Assembly (NCBI GenBank): GCA_016185845.1
Contig: JACPMV010000054.1
Location: 1-39,966, forward strand
Origin: Candidatus Woesearchaeota archaeon
GTDB lineage: Archaea; Nanobdellota; Nanobdellia; Woesearchaeales; GW2011-AR4
Length of the DNA stretch: 39,966 nt
Direction: 5' to 3'
In this document: positions 1 through 7,653 of the stretch, one piece after another
Numbering within the stretch: the stretch's first letter is position 1
Layout of the letters: the number at the start of each line of letters is the position of its first letter
Notes under the pieces: model-generated
The model's database searches: none
The model's input: only the letters and a program-made list of their open reading frames with translations
What the model was told of the DNA's origin: nothing
Position numbers and translations under genes: made by a program

Positions 1-164
1 ATGATACTTTGAAAGAAATCTGCATGAAGCTGCACAAGGATTTCATCAATAAGTTCAAGTTTGCAAGGATATGGGGGAAATCCGTCAAATTTCCGGGTAT
101 GAAACTGCGCAGGCTTGACCACATTGTTGAAGACAATGACATTGTTGAAATCCATACAGGATGA
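1..164 (+). CDS. DRG-family GTP-binding protein, C-terminal TGS domain (5' truncated)
   Basis: The reading frame is open from base 3 and stops at TGA 162-164; the start lies outside the window. The 53 visible residues contain KFKFARIWGKSVKFPG followed by MKLRRLDHIVEDNDIVEIHT, the usual end of the TGS domain of archaeal/eukaryotic DRG-type (developmentally regulated) Obg-like GTPases. The G domain is not visible, so nucleotide-binding motifs cannot be checked. Such proteins are thought to act on ribosomes and translation, which fits the neighbours. The family call rests on the C-terminal domain only. Confidence 0.75.
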   Translation, partial: DTLKEICMKLHKDFINKFKFARIWGKSVKFPGMKLRRLDHIVEDNDIVEIHTG

Positions 165-385
165 CATAACATTTATAAATCTCAAATGATTGCCAATTTT
201 AATGAAGAAATTATATAACATCATGGCCCATATCGGGTTTGCTTTCTACAGGATATTTTCAGGCTTCAGGTATTTTTTCTTTTATTTTATGCTTTGATTG
301 TGCGTTTACGCCTGATAAATTTTTTATGCACCTGGCAAGGCTGCAAACAAAAATAATATATACCCTTGAAAGTTATCTGGCAAAG
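165..385 (+). promoter_or_regulatory. intergenic region with promoter of the kinase-pheST operon
   Basis: This 221-base gap holds several TATA-like boxes. The best placed is at 352-363 (AATAATATATAC), centred about 28 bases before ATG 386. That is the spacing expected when transcription starts at the start codon, so the kinase mRNA is probably leaderless. Other AT-rich boxes at 170-180 and 208-219 have no gene starting at a suitable distance. I see no RNA gene here. Confidence 0.5.
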
Positions 386-898
386 ATGAACATTACAGTA
401 ACCGGATTCAGCGGCACTGGCAAAACGACAATCTCCATGCTGTTAGCTAGAAGCATGAGCAAGAAGCTGATTTCCACTGACGAGGAAATAAGAAAATCCA
501 TGAAGCTCAGCCCTGAGAGAATAGTTAAGAGATACGGCTGGGAGAGGCTAAGGGAGGCTGAAGCCAGCATTATAGAAAACATAAGTGAGCTGGACAATTA
601 TGTATTGGATGCCGGGTGCGGTGTTTTGCTGAGAAATGAAAACGTTGTCAACTTAAAAAAGAGCGGAATCATAGTATTTCTTACAGCCGATGCAAGAGCT
701 ATAGCCTCCAGGCTAAAAAGGAAAGAGGAAAAAACAGATTTTACAAAAAGCAACTACATAGACAAGGTAAAGGGCGCCTTGGACGAGTTTGAGACGAGGC
801 ACAAAAAGGCTGCAGATTATGCAATTGACACGTCTGACATGAGTCCGGAAGAGGCCTGCAGCCTGATAATTCATTATGTGCAGCTGGAGTTGCATTAA
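386..898 (+). CDS. Shikimate-kinase-like P-loop kinase
   Basis: A 170-residue P-loop phosphotransferase. The N-terminus reads MNITVTGFSGTGKTT, with Walker A GFSGTGKT at residues 7-14. The order of elements follows bacterial shikimate kinase (AroK): an acidic substrate-binding strand (LISTDEEI), an RLREAEASIIENI helix, an AGCGVLL turn where AroK has GGG, a xxENxxxLxxxGIIVFL strand, and a C-terminal ADYAIDT strand. AroK normally has Asp-x-Asp in the substrate strand; here the first Asp is Ser and the glycine turn is altered, so shikimate specificity is uncertain. A longer frame opens at TTG 239, but ATG 386 matches the usual family N-terminus and has a TATA box 28 bases upstream. It is followed by pheS after 9 bases. 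A small-molecule kinase of the AroK/AdK/CmK fold is certain; the substrate is not. Confidence 0.6.
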   Translation: MNITVTGFSGTGKTTISMLLARSMSKKLISTDEEIRKSMKLSPERIVKRYGWERLREAEASIIENISELDNYVLDAGCGVLLRNENVVNLKKSGIIVFLTADARAIASRLKRKEEKTDFTKSNYIDKVKGALDEFETRHKKAADYAIDTSDMSPEEACSLIIHYVQLELH

Positions 899-907
899 GC
901 CGGCTTT

Positions 908-2428
908 ATGGAAATAAAAAAATTGGCGGAAAGCCTGAACCCTGCGGAAAGAAAAGTCGCCAGGGTCCTGGATGATATCAATTCATTTGATGAGATAATC
1001 AAAGCAACCGGGCTGAAGGATGTGGAAGTCATGAGGGCCCTGCAGTGGCTTCAGAACAAAAATATCGTCAGGATAAAAGAATCGCAGAAAGAGGTTGTCT
1101 CTCTTGACGAAAACGGCATTAAATACCTGAAATACGGGCTGCCGGAGGCAATTTTTCTTGAAAATGTTGAAAAGACAGTTTCCATGGGCGAACTTGGGAA
1201 AAAAACAAATCTCAGCAGCGAGGAGCTTGCTATTTCACTTGGAGTCCTGAAATCAAAAGCTGCCATCGAGATAAGGAAAGACAAGGATATCATTGTTTCC
1301 ATAACAGAGCATGGGAGGCAGATTCTGAAAAACGGGTTTGCCGAGCAACAGTTTCTGAAAGAGAGCTTCCCGAAAGAAATTAACATGCTCAGGGGCGAGG
1401 AAAAGCTGGCTCTTGAAAACCTGAAAAAAAGAAAAAAAATTGTAAAGGTCGAGCTGAAGAAAACTATTGCTGCAGAGCTGACAGAGACCGGAAAAAAACT
1501 GCTGAAGGAAAAGTTTGATGATGATATGATTGAAAGGCTTTCGCCTTCTATGCTCAAATCAGGCTCTTGGAAGGGAAAAAGATTCAGGAGGTTTGACGTA
1601 AAAGTAAATGTCCCGGGCATTTTTGCCGGAAGAAAGCAGCATTACAGGAGATTCTTGGATGAGATAAGGCAGAAGTTTGTCGCCCTTGGATTCCGGGAGA
1701 TGTCCGGCCCGATAGTAGAGACTTACTTCTGGGACATGGATGCGCTGTTCATGCCGCAGTTTCATTCCGCAAGGGACATCCATCAGGGGTACTACATAAA
1801 AGAGCCCAAATATGCAAAAGACCTGCCCGAAGACAAAATTAAAAATGTCAAATCCGCGCATGAAAGCGGATTCGGCACAGGTTCAAAAGGATGGAGATAT
1901 GAGTTTGATGCTAAAAGGACCCACAGGCATATTTTAAGGACGCATGACACATCAATTTCTGCAAGAACCCTTGCCTCCAAGGACCTTAAAATCCCAGGAA
2001 AATATTTCCAGATATCAAGATGCTTCAGGTATGACATTGTTGACGCAACGCATCTGTCTGATTTCAACCAGGTCGGGGGATTTGTAATAGAGGAAGGAAT
2101 CAATTTCGGCCACCTGAAGTCATTATTAAGGATGTTCGCGGAAGAGTTTGCAGACGCAAAAGAAATCAGGATAGTTCCGAGCTATTTTCCATTTACAGAG
2201 CCTTCAGCTCAGCTCATGGTCAGGCATCCGGACATTGGGTGGATTGAGCTTGGCGGCTCGGGAATATTCAGGCCTGAGATGGTCAAGCCCCTGATAGGAA
2301 AGGAAGTCCCGGTCATTGCGTGGGGAGTCGGATTAGACAGATTGGCGATGTTCAAGCTCGGAATCAAGGATATAAGGCAGTTATTCTCTCATGATCTGGA
2401 GTTTTTAAGGAATGCAAAAGTGATTTGA
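908..2428 (+). CDS. pheS: Phenylalanyl-tRNA synthetase alpha subunit
   Basis: A 506-residue catalytic subunit of the heterotetrameric class II enzyme that charges tRNA-Phe in the cytoplasm. The first ~200 residues form winged-helix-like tRNA-binding domains, the long N-terminal arrangement of archaeal/eukaryotic PheS. The catalytic core starts near residue 235 and shows MPQFHSARD, motif 2 (ISRCFRYDIVDATH, then FNQVGGFVIEEG) and motif 3 (WGVGLDRLAMFKLGI). The stop TGA abuts the pheT ATG without a gap, so the two subunits are co-translated. Length and motifs are normal. Confidence 0.95.
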   Translation: MEIKKLAESLNPAERKVARVLDDINSFDEIIKATGLKDVEVMRALQWLQNKNIVRIKESQKEVVSLDENGIKYLKYGLPEAIFLENVEKTVSMGELGKKTNLSSEELAISLGVLKSKAAIEIRKDKDIIVSITEHGRQILKNGFAEQQFLKESFPKEINMLRGEEKLALENLKKRKKIVKVELKKTIAAELTETGKKLLKEKFDDDMIERLSPSMLKSGSWKGKRFRRFDVKVNVPGIFAGRKQHYRRFLDEIRQKFVALGFREMSGPIVETYFWDMDALFMPQFHSARDIHQGYYIKEPKYAKDLPEDKIKNVKSAHESGFGTGSKGWRYEFDAKRTHRHILRTHDTSISARTLASKDLKIPGKYFQISRCFRYDIVDATHLSDFNQVGGFVIEEGINFGHLKSLLRMFAEEFADAKEIRIVPSYFPFTEPSAQLMVRHPDIGWIELGGSGIFRPEMVKPLIGKEVPVIAWGVGLDRLAMFKLGIKDIRQLFSHDLEFLRNAKVI

Positions 2429-4087
2429 ATGCCGACAATAACATTTTCATTAAAGGATCTGCAGAACCTCGCAGGGAAAAAGCTGAAAATAGAGGAAGTT
2501 CATGACTTTGCCATTTATGGAAAGGCAGAGGTTGAAGCTTACGACGGGGAAACAGACGAGATTAAAATAAATTTTGAGGACACGAATCTGCCTTATTTGT
2601 GGTCAGTTGAGGGGTTTGCAAGGCTGCTGAAAGGAATCCTTAGATTGCATAAGGGGATTCCTGAGATTAAGATCAGTAAGGGAGATTATCAGGTAGTTGT
2701 CGACAAGTCAATAATGAAAGACAGGCCTTTCATCACATGCTTTGCCGCAAAAGGAAGAAAGATTGATGATTACCTGCTGAAGCAGATTATCCAGCTGCAG
2801 GAAAAATTCTGCGAAGGCTACGGAAGAAAAAGGCAGAAAGTCTCAATCGGATTATATTCTTATAAAAAAATAAAATTCCCGCTGCATTACAAGGCTGCCG
2901 AGCCGGAAAGCGTTGAATTTGTGCCGCTGGAATTCAAGGCAAAAATGAATTTAAGGGAAATTCTTGCAGACCATCCAAAAGGAAAGGAATATGCATGGAT
3001 TTTAGACGGATGGCAAAAATACCCCATTTTGATGGATGACAAGAATGAAGTCCTGAGCTTTATTCCGATAATAAACTCGGATTTCACCGGCAGGCTCGAG
3101 ATTGGCGATGAAAATATTTTTTTCGAGGCCACTGGAACTGATGAAAGTGCAGTTAATCTGGCGGCAAATATTTTTGCCTATGCGCTGTCTGACAGGGGGT
3201 TCCAGATTTATTCTGTTGAGGTAAAATACCCGAATAAAAAAATTGAAACTCCGCATTTGGAGAATGAAAAAATCCTGATTAAAAATGAGCATATAAAACA
3301 GCTGTTTGGGCTGGAATTAAAAGAAAATGAAGTAAAGACTCTTCTTGAGAAGGCAGGGTATAATTTCCATAATTACAAAGTCGAGATTCCTGCTTACAGG
3401 CATGATGTGATTCATCCTTATGATGTTGTCGAGGATATAGGGATAATGTACGGCTTTGACAAAATAGAGGAAAGGCCTCTGAAAACATTTACGGCAGGCT
3501 CTGTGCTCAGGATGAATGATTTCACCTGCAAAATAAGGGAGATTCTTGCAGGGCTTGGCTATCAGGAGATAATGAGCGGCGTTTTGACTAATAAACCATA
3601 TCTTTACGAAAAAATGAATATTGATGATTTTGGAACAATTGAGATAGAGGATTACATGTCAGAGACGTATTCTGCTGTCAGGAGCTGGATTTTGCCCAGC
3701 CTGATGGAAGTTTTCTCAAAAAACAAGCACGTTGACTTTCCCCAGATGATTTTTGAGGAGGGCGTTGCCAATTCGAGAAAAGGCGAAAAAATTGAGGAGT
3801 TTGAAAGGATTGCTGCCGCTGTCTCTCATGAAAAGGCAAATTATACTGATGTCCGGCAGGTGCTTGACTGCATTATGAGATTATTGGGGCTGCATTACGA
3901 TATCGAGGAAGCAGAGCACGGCTCTTTCATCGAAGGAAGAGCTGGAAGGGCAATAGTGAAAGGAAGGAAGATTGCTTATCTTGGCGAAATAAGCCCCAAA
4001 GTGCTTGAAAACTGGAATTTGGAAATGCCTGTTGCTGCCTTGGAATTAAACATGACAGAATTGTTTGAGATAGTGGAGAAGAGATAG
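2429..4087 (+). CDS. pheT: Phenylalanyl-tRNA synthetase beta subunit, archaeal type
   Basis: A 552-residue non-catalytic partner of PheS. It has the shorter archaeal/eukaryotic layout, lacking the bacterial N-terminal EMAP-like and C-terminal anticodon-binding domains. Visible landmarks are the N-terminal MPTITFSLKDLQNLAGKK, the B3/B4 editing-type region (about residues 90-250), the B5 DNA-binding-like fold (IPAYRHDVIHPYDVVEDIGI, near 325-345) and the C-terminal class II-like fold ending in VAALELNMTELFEIV. It starts on the base after the pheS stop. The next gene starts directly after its TAG stop but differs sharply in base composition. Confidence 0.94.
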   Translation: MPTITFSLKDLQNLAGKKLKIEEVHDFAIYGKAEVEAYDGETDEIKINFEDTNLPYLWSVEGFARLLKGILRLHKGIPEIKISKGDYQVVVDKSIMKDRPFITCFAAKGRKIDDYLLKQIIQLQEKFCEGYGRKRQKVSIGLYSYKKIKFPLHYKAAEPESVEFVPLEFKAKMNLREILADHPKGKEYAWILDGWQKYPILMDDKNEVLSFIPIINSDFTGRLEIGDENIFFEATGTDESAVNLAANIFAYALSDRGFQIYSVEVKYPNKKIETPHLENEKILIKNEHIKQLFGLELKENEVKTLLEKAGYNFHNYKVEIPAYRHDVIHPYDVVEDIGIMYGFDKIEERPLKTFTAGSVLRMNDFTCKIREILAGLGYQEIMSGVLTNKPYLYEKMNIDDFGTIEIEDYMSETYSAVRSWILPSLMEVFSKNKHVDFPQMIFEEGVANSRKGEKIEEFERIAAAVSHEKANYTDVRQVLDCIMRLLGLHYDIEEAEHGSFIEGRAGRAIVKGRKIAYLGEISPKVLENWNLEMPVAALELNMTELFEIVEKR

Positions 4088-5236
4088 ATGGCTAATAAAG
4101 GTCATAAGAAAACGTGGATAGCAGTTTTGCTTAATTTCTTTATTTATGGTTTAGGCTATATTTATTTAAGAAAGAAAATTGGTTTGGGTATATTATTACT
4201 TATTTTAGATATGGTTTCATTTGGATTCATAAGTAATTCTTTTTCTAATTTAGGTGCAGATGAAGTGTTTTTTTGGGTATTAGTTGGAGTATGGTTAGCC
4301 CTAGACGCTTATAGATTATCAACAGGACATAGAATTACAGCTCTCAGTGAATCCTCACAAAAAATTGGAGAAAAAATCTTAGATACTTTAATAGTATTAC
4401 TTGTTATTAGTTTATTGCTACACTCAATAGTATCAACTTTAAATCCTAAAGAAGCAAAATCTTTATCACTCCTACAAACAGATGTAAAAACTAAAACAAC
4501 TCAAGAATTACAATCCCAAACAAAAGTAGTTAAAATTTATATTAATACATTTCCTTCTGGCGTAGATAAAAAATATGAAAATTCAATAAGGGAAGCTATG
4601 TCTTTTTACGAAAGGATTTCATCAAATTTAAGTGTAAGTTTAAGTTTTATAGAAGTTTCAAAATTCTCAGAAGCGGATGTTTATATAAATTGGTTTAAAG
4701 AATTTGGAACGGGTTCGCTTGGTCATACTATAAATCAAAAAGGCATTGATATAGGATTAGGGGATAGTAATTGTTTAGAAAGATGGAGACCTTATACTTA
4801 TGATACAGTTTTACATATAGCCAAGCACGAACTTGGGCATGCTTTAGGGGCTGATGATGACTATGAGCATCCTGATACATTAATGTATTATAAGTTTTTA
4901 ACAAAATATGAAATAGATATTGAAGAAAGCGATGTTCTCTCAGATGGTTGGAGTACATTCTATCCCGTTTGCACAAAAAATGATGTAGCAATTTATTCAT
5001 TTGAAGTAACATCTACAGAACCACTGGATATATACATAGTTCCTTCTAGACAAGATTATGAACTGTTTCGTAAAGGATTGAAATTCACACACTATCCTCC
5101 ATGTCAAGAAGAAAAAGTTAAATTTTATGAAAAAAAATGTCCTGTTCTTAGAGATTTCGGCATAATTTTGAAAAATCCGAGTGAATTACTTGGTGGAAAC
5201 ACTGCACAATTTAAAATTAAAGTAAAAGAAAGTTAA
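4088..5236 (+). CDS. Membrane-anchored metzincin-like zinc metalloprotease with TM2-like N-terminus
   Basis: A 382-residue protein. Residues 1-115 hold about four hydrophobic segments (roughly 10-27, 32-50, 60-76, 97-115), with the K...AVLLNFFIYGLGYIYL...GLGILLLILD pattern of TM2-like small membrane domains. After a Gln/Thr/Lys-rich linker, residues ~146-285 resemble matrixin/snapalysin-type peptidases: an ADVYINW strand, then HELGHALGADD at 247-257 and a possible Met-turn LMYY at 265-268. The signature is HExxHxxGxxD, so the third zinc ligand would be Asp257, as in snapalysins, or perhaps His261. The gene is AT-rich with many TTA, AGA and ATA codons, unlike pheT and eL14. It starts the base after pheT and ends two bases from the convergent eL14 stop. 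An acquired cell-surface protease is the likely reading; the substrate is unknown. Confidence 0.7.
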   Translation: MANKGHKKTWIAVLLNFFIYGLGYIYLRKKIGLGILLLILDMVSFGFISNSFSNLGADEVFFWVLVGVWLALDAYRLSTGHRITALSESSQKIGEKILDTLIVLLVISLLLHSIVSTLNPKEAKSLSLLQTDVKTKTTQELQSQTKVVKIYINTFPSGVDKKYENSIREAMSFYERISSNLSVSLSFIEVSKFSEADVYINWFKEFGTGSLGHTINQKGIDIGLGDSNCLERWRPYTYDTVLHIAKHELGHALGADDDYEHPDTLMYYKFLTKYEIDIEESDVLSDGWSTFYPVCTKNDVAIYSFEVTSTEPLDIYIVPSRQDYELFRKGLKFTHYPPCQEEKVKFYEKKCPVLRDFGIILKNPSELLGGNTAQFKIKVKES

Positions 5237-5238
5237 AT

Positions 5239-5754
5239 TTATTCTTTCTTCTCTTCATTCTTTGGAGTTTTCTTCGGCTTCTCACTCTTAGGCTTTGTTT
5301 CCTTTTTGTCAGGCTTGTGTTCGTGCTTATGCTCATCTTTTTTCTCTTCAACCAATCCAGCCTTCTCTTCCAAAGTTACTGCTTTTGCCTCTGGCTTTTC
5401 CTCTTTTTTCTTCGGCCTGAAGATGTCCCTCAGCTTCTTCTTCTCTTCTTTTTGAGAGCGGATCTGCTCCGGCGTTTTTCTTTTTGCCTTTGGCTTCTGT
5501 GTTTTTGGCTTTGGCTTTGTTTCCCTGGTTCCTATGCCTAATTCTTTCAGTGCCTTGGAAACTTCATCGTGAGGTGCATTTTTCTTAATATCAATTTTCT
5601 GCTCCAGAGGCTCAACATGCAGGATATTGCACTTTCTTCTTCTGGTCTCTCCGTCAAGCAGGACATAGTTGTTATCCAGCACATCTATTATCACTGCCTT
5701 TTTTCCGGCGTCCCTTCCCGCAATTTTTATGACGATTCTTCCTATATCTATCAT
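5239..5754 (-). CDS. rpl14e: Ribosomal protein eL14 with long charged C-terminal tail
   Basis: A 171-residue large-subunit protein. The first ~75 residues form the KOW-type SH3 core of archaeal L14e: MIDIGRIVIKIAGRDAGKKA, then VIIDVLDNNYVLLDGETRRR. Family members are usually under 100 residues; here about 95 residues of Lys/Glu/Pro/His-rich sequence follow, with DEHKHEHKPDKKE near the end. The start is ATG 5754 because a GGAGG ribosome binding site lies at about 5760-5766; an in-frame extension to 5772 would read through that site. The tail is probably disordered and may contact rRNA. Confidence 0.9.
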   Translation of the reverse strand: MIDIGRIVIKIAGRDAGKKAVIIDVLDNNYVLLDGETRRRKCNILHVEPLEQKIDIKKNAPHDEVSKALKELGIGTRETKPKPKTQKPKAKRKTPEQIRSQKEEKKKLRDIFRPKKKEEKPEAKAVTLEEKAGLVEEKKDEHKHEHKPDKKETKPKSEKPKKTPKNEEKKE

Positions 5755-5887
5755 TTTGTTCCTCCAAATCACCAGTGATCAAGAAATCAGCAAATCAGCA
5801 TTTGCCATGTCTCCCACCACTTAACTAGAGGTAATGTCGCCATTTACCCAAGTGATTTTTTTGTTATTTTTGATTGATTTAAAAAAA

Positions 5888-6154
5888 TTATTTTATTGCC
5901 CTTTTTATCATTTCAAGCCTCATGCACCTGCTGCAAAGCATTCCGCCGTAGGGCCTTTCAGGCCTTTTTTTTGTCTTTGCCATGCTCCTCATTTTGTACG
6001 GGCGCTCTCTTGGAATTCCCTTCAAAACAGCTCCGCAGCCGGAGCAGTGCGCTGGCTTGGGCTTTCTTCTTTTATAATGAATATGGGTGCTTCCTCCTGG
6101 AACTTTTCTGAACAGTTTTCTCAGGCTTCTTGACCTTAATCTTGGCGCTGGCAT
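5888..6154 (-). CDS. rpl34e: Ribosomal protein eL34
   Basis: An 88-residue zinc-ribbon protein of the archaeal/eukaryotic large subunit. It begins MPAPRLRSRSLRKLFRKVPG and has the two Cys pairs CSGC and CSRC that bind zinc. ATG 6154 is chosen over an upstream in-frame start at 6232 because it gives the standard N-terminus and has a minus-strand TATA box (CCTTTATAAACC, 6174-6186) about 26 bases upstream, implying a leaderless transcript. eL34 and eL14 are usual neighbours downstream of secY in archaea, and are here separated from secY by the EMC3 and pilin-like genes. Confidence 0.93.
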   Translation of the reverse strand: MPAPRLRSRSLRKLFRKVPGGSTHIHYKRRKPKPAHCSGCGAVLKGIPRERPYKMRSMAKTKKRPERPYGGMLCSRCMRLEMIKRAIK

Positions 6155-6235
6155 AGTTTTGCGGAAAGAAGTTTGGTTTATAAAGGTTATTATGGCAATC
6201 TTTAAATATCTGTGATTAAAACAAATATTCACAAC
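6155..6235. promoter_or_regulatory. divergent promoters of eL34 and the pilin-like gene
   Basis: Two opposed TATA boxes share this 81-base gap. One on the minus strand (6174-6186) serves eL34. One on the plus strand (TTTAAATATC, 6201-6210) is centred about 30 bases before ATG 6236. Both distances imply little or no 5' leader. The plus-strand box also argues against the upstream in-frame GTG at 6212, which lies too close to it. Confidence 0.55.
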
Positions 6236-6724
6236 ATGGCGCTTATTTTCAGCTCAAAAAAAGGAGTATCTCCGCTGATTGCTACTATTCTTCTGATAGC
6301 TTTTGCTGTTGCGCTCGGCTCTGTAGTAATGAACTGGGGCCTGAACCTGAATTTAGGCAAGCCAGATGACAAATGCGGCAATGTCGCTGTAAAAATAAGG
6401 GAAAGCGGCAATTTTGAAGCATGTTACGGGGATTTTGGGCAGAATGCCTACATCAACTTCATTTTGGACAATGTCGGAGCTGCCGACATAAGCGGGCTTA
6501 CCATATTAATCGTAGGGGAGAAAGGAACCAAGCTTTCCGAGCTGCAAAAAGCAATCAAAAAAGAGTCTTTGCTGGATGAAAAAAGCAAGGAAGTCAGCTA
6601 TAATTTTGATGTTTACGGAAGCATAAAACAGGTCCAGTTCATACCGAAAGTTGTGGTTAACCAGGAAACGGTTGTCTGCGCCAAGAATTTGGCGGAAGCC
6701 AACAAAATCGGGATATGCGGCTAA
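6236..6724 (+). CDS. Archaeal type IV pilin-like protein
   Basis: A 162-residue secreted protein with a class III (prepilin) signal. The N-terminus is MALIFSSKKG followed by VSPLIATILLIAFAVALGSV, the KKG/VSPLI cleavage context and hydrophobic helix of archaeal pilins (Pilin_N/DUF1628 type). A PibD-type peptidase would cut after the KKG. The remaining ~120 residues form a soluble head with three or four Cys (CGNV, EACYG, VVCAKN, IGICG) that could make disulfides. It is divergent from eL34, and its stop overlaps the convergent EMC3 stop by four bases. No other pilus genes are in view. The class is well supported; whether it builds a filament is not. Confidence 0.75.
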   Translation: MALIFSSKKGVSPLIATILLIAFAVALGSVVMNWGLNLNLGKPDDKCGNVAVKIRESGNFEACYGDFGQNAYINFILDNVGAADISGLTILIVGEKGTKLSELQKAIKKESLLDEKSKEVSYNFDVYGSIKQVQFIPKVVVNQETVVCAKNLAEANKIGICG

Positions 6725-7497
6725 TAAACCTTTAATATTTTTCTCAGGGCCATGGTGAATATTATCGAGCACCATATGTAGACCCCGAGCCATCCAAGCC
6801 AGTCCCTGAAGCCGATAGGTATAAGGACTTTTTTCTTGTAATCTATTGAAATTGATTTTATGCTGCCCTTGGCCTGCTTCAAAGCCGGCAGATATTTGTT
6901 TTCATCAGTTATCAAAACGCTGTGCTGCTGATTCTCTTCATTGTAGGATATTTCTATGACGTGCTCGCCTTCTTTTCCTTTTAATTTCCACGAAGCTGTT
7001 TTCTCGTATGTTTTTTTATTGACTGTTCCAGCGGCTATTTCTGCCTTGGCATTTCCAATGATTGTTATTTCTTCAGGCACAATTATTTGCGCTTCGCCGC
7101 CTGCAGTTTTATCAAAAACCGCATAAACACTGAATTCCTGCATGGGGTGTATGCTGTCGTAGGCGAATGTAGCGTTCATCCACCCGAATATGAAAAAAAT
7201 AGGTATTAGCGTGATTAAAGTAGGCTTGAGGGAATGCGACATGTATTTCATGTTTGATTCCATGGCTTTTTTCTGCATCTCCATCATTTTTGCAGGGTTG
7301 CCCTTCAGCTCTTTCATCTGTTTTTGATATGATTTCATCTCGTACTTGAGATTTTTCATCGTCTCCTGGTTTGTCATGTATTTTGTTATCAGGATTATCA
7401 GGAGAGAGATTAAAAATGACAGGATTATAATAGCCAAGAGAGTAGGGAGCTTGAGCAAAGGGGCAAATGCAATATTTAAAAAATCATAATATGCCAT
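6721..7497 (-). CDS. EMC3/DUF106-family membrane protein (Oxa1 superfamily)
   Basis: About 258 residues with the archaeal DUF106 plan: a membrane segment near the N-terminus (LLAIIILSFLISLLIILITK), a Lys/Met-rich cytoplasmic coiled coil (residues ~40-80), a second membrane segment (LITLIPIFFIFGWMNATFAY), a beta-rich insert of ~100 residues and a final membrane segment. DUF106 proteins are homologues of EMC3 and YidC/Oxa1 and help insert membrane proteins; placement after secY is the conserved archaeal position. The start is ATG 7497 with GGTGG about five bases upstream; GTG 7506 in the same frame is an alternative. The 100-residue insert is longer than in many relatives. Confidence 0.85.
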   Translation of the reverse strand: MAYYDFLNIAFAPLLKLPTLLAIIILSFLISLLIILITKYMTNQETMKNLKYEMKSYQKQMKELKGNPAKMMEMQKKAMESNMKYMSHSLKPTLITLIPIFFIFGWMNATFAYDSIHPMQEFSVYAVFDKTAGGEAQIIVPEEITIIGNAKAEIAAGTVNKKTYEKTASWKLKGKEGEHVIEISYNEENQQHSVLITDENKYLPALKQAKGSIKSISIDYKKKVLIPIGFRDWLGWLGVYIWCSIIFTMALRKILKVY

Positions 7498-7544
7498 CTC
7501 AGCCACCCATGAGTTTTCTCATAATCGGCAGCCTTTTAGCAAAA

Positions 7545-7571
7545 TGTCGAAAATCTACAGATTTTCGAGCA
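7545..7571. repeat. hairpin repeat unit, short form (TGTC...GAGCA)
   Basis: A compact palindrome: the arms TCGAAAATCT and AGATTTTCGA form a perfect 10-bp stem around a two-base loop. Flanking TG and G-CA continue the helix with one bulged G. This is the same end pattern as the longer units at 9095, 11137 and 11766. Confidence 0.65.
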
Positions 7572-7574
7572 CAC

Positions 7575-7635
7575 GCAAACCTTTGGTTTGCTTTGGCTTG
7601 ACCAAAACTATGCAATGTGGAATTTTCAATTCCAC
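7575..7635. repeat. two further small hairpins between secY and EMC3
   Basis: GCAAACC-TTT-GGTTTGC at 7575-7591 is a perfect 7-bp stem. GTGGAATT-TTC-AATTCCAC at 7617-7635 is a perfect 8-bp stem. With the unit at 7545 they make three hairpins within 91 bases, inside the segment that separates the two SecY tail copies. They could act as a transcription or translation barrier between secY and EMC3. Confidence 0.6.
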
Positions 7636-7653
7636 GAAACGATTGAAACATTT

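Larger units (their letters stand above)
7499..7651 (-). other. 50-codon ORF ending in a copy of the SecY C-terminal tail
   Basis: Two bases after the secY TAA, an ATG opens a 50-codon frame that ends at a TGA overlapping the EMC3 start region. Its last residues, LPIMRKLMGG, mirror the true SecY end NPMMRKFMGG. The matching DNA is about 20 of 28 bases identical, with several synonymous changes. The 40 residues before it are encoded across three hairpins. It is probably a rearrangement or duplication scar rather than a functional gene, but the frame is intact and coupled by position to both neighbours. Confidence 0.4.

Noticed and set aside
223-297. Small ORF starting MAHIGFAFYRIF upstream of the kinase
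   Set aside because: Only 24 codons, Phe-rich, no ribosome binding site, and the nearest TATA box is too close. A tiny membrane peptide cannot be excluded, but nothing supports it.
5787-5843. An 18-residue ORF (minus strand) before eL14
   Set aside because: No convincing promoter or ribosome binding site; probably chance in the 5' leader of eL14.
5755-5887. Possible box C/D RNA between eL14 and eL34 (repeated CTGATTT on the minus strand)
   Set aside because: D-like CTGA boxes are present but no matching C box (RTGATGA) at a suitable distance.
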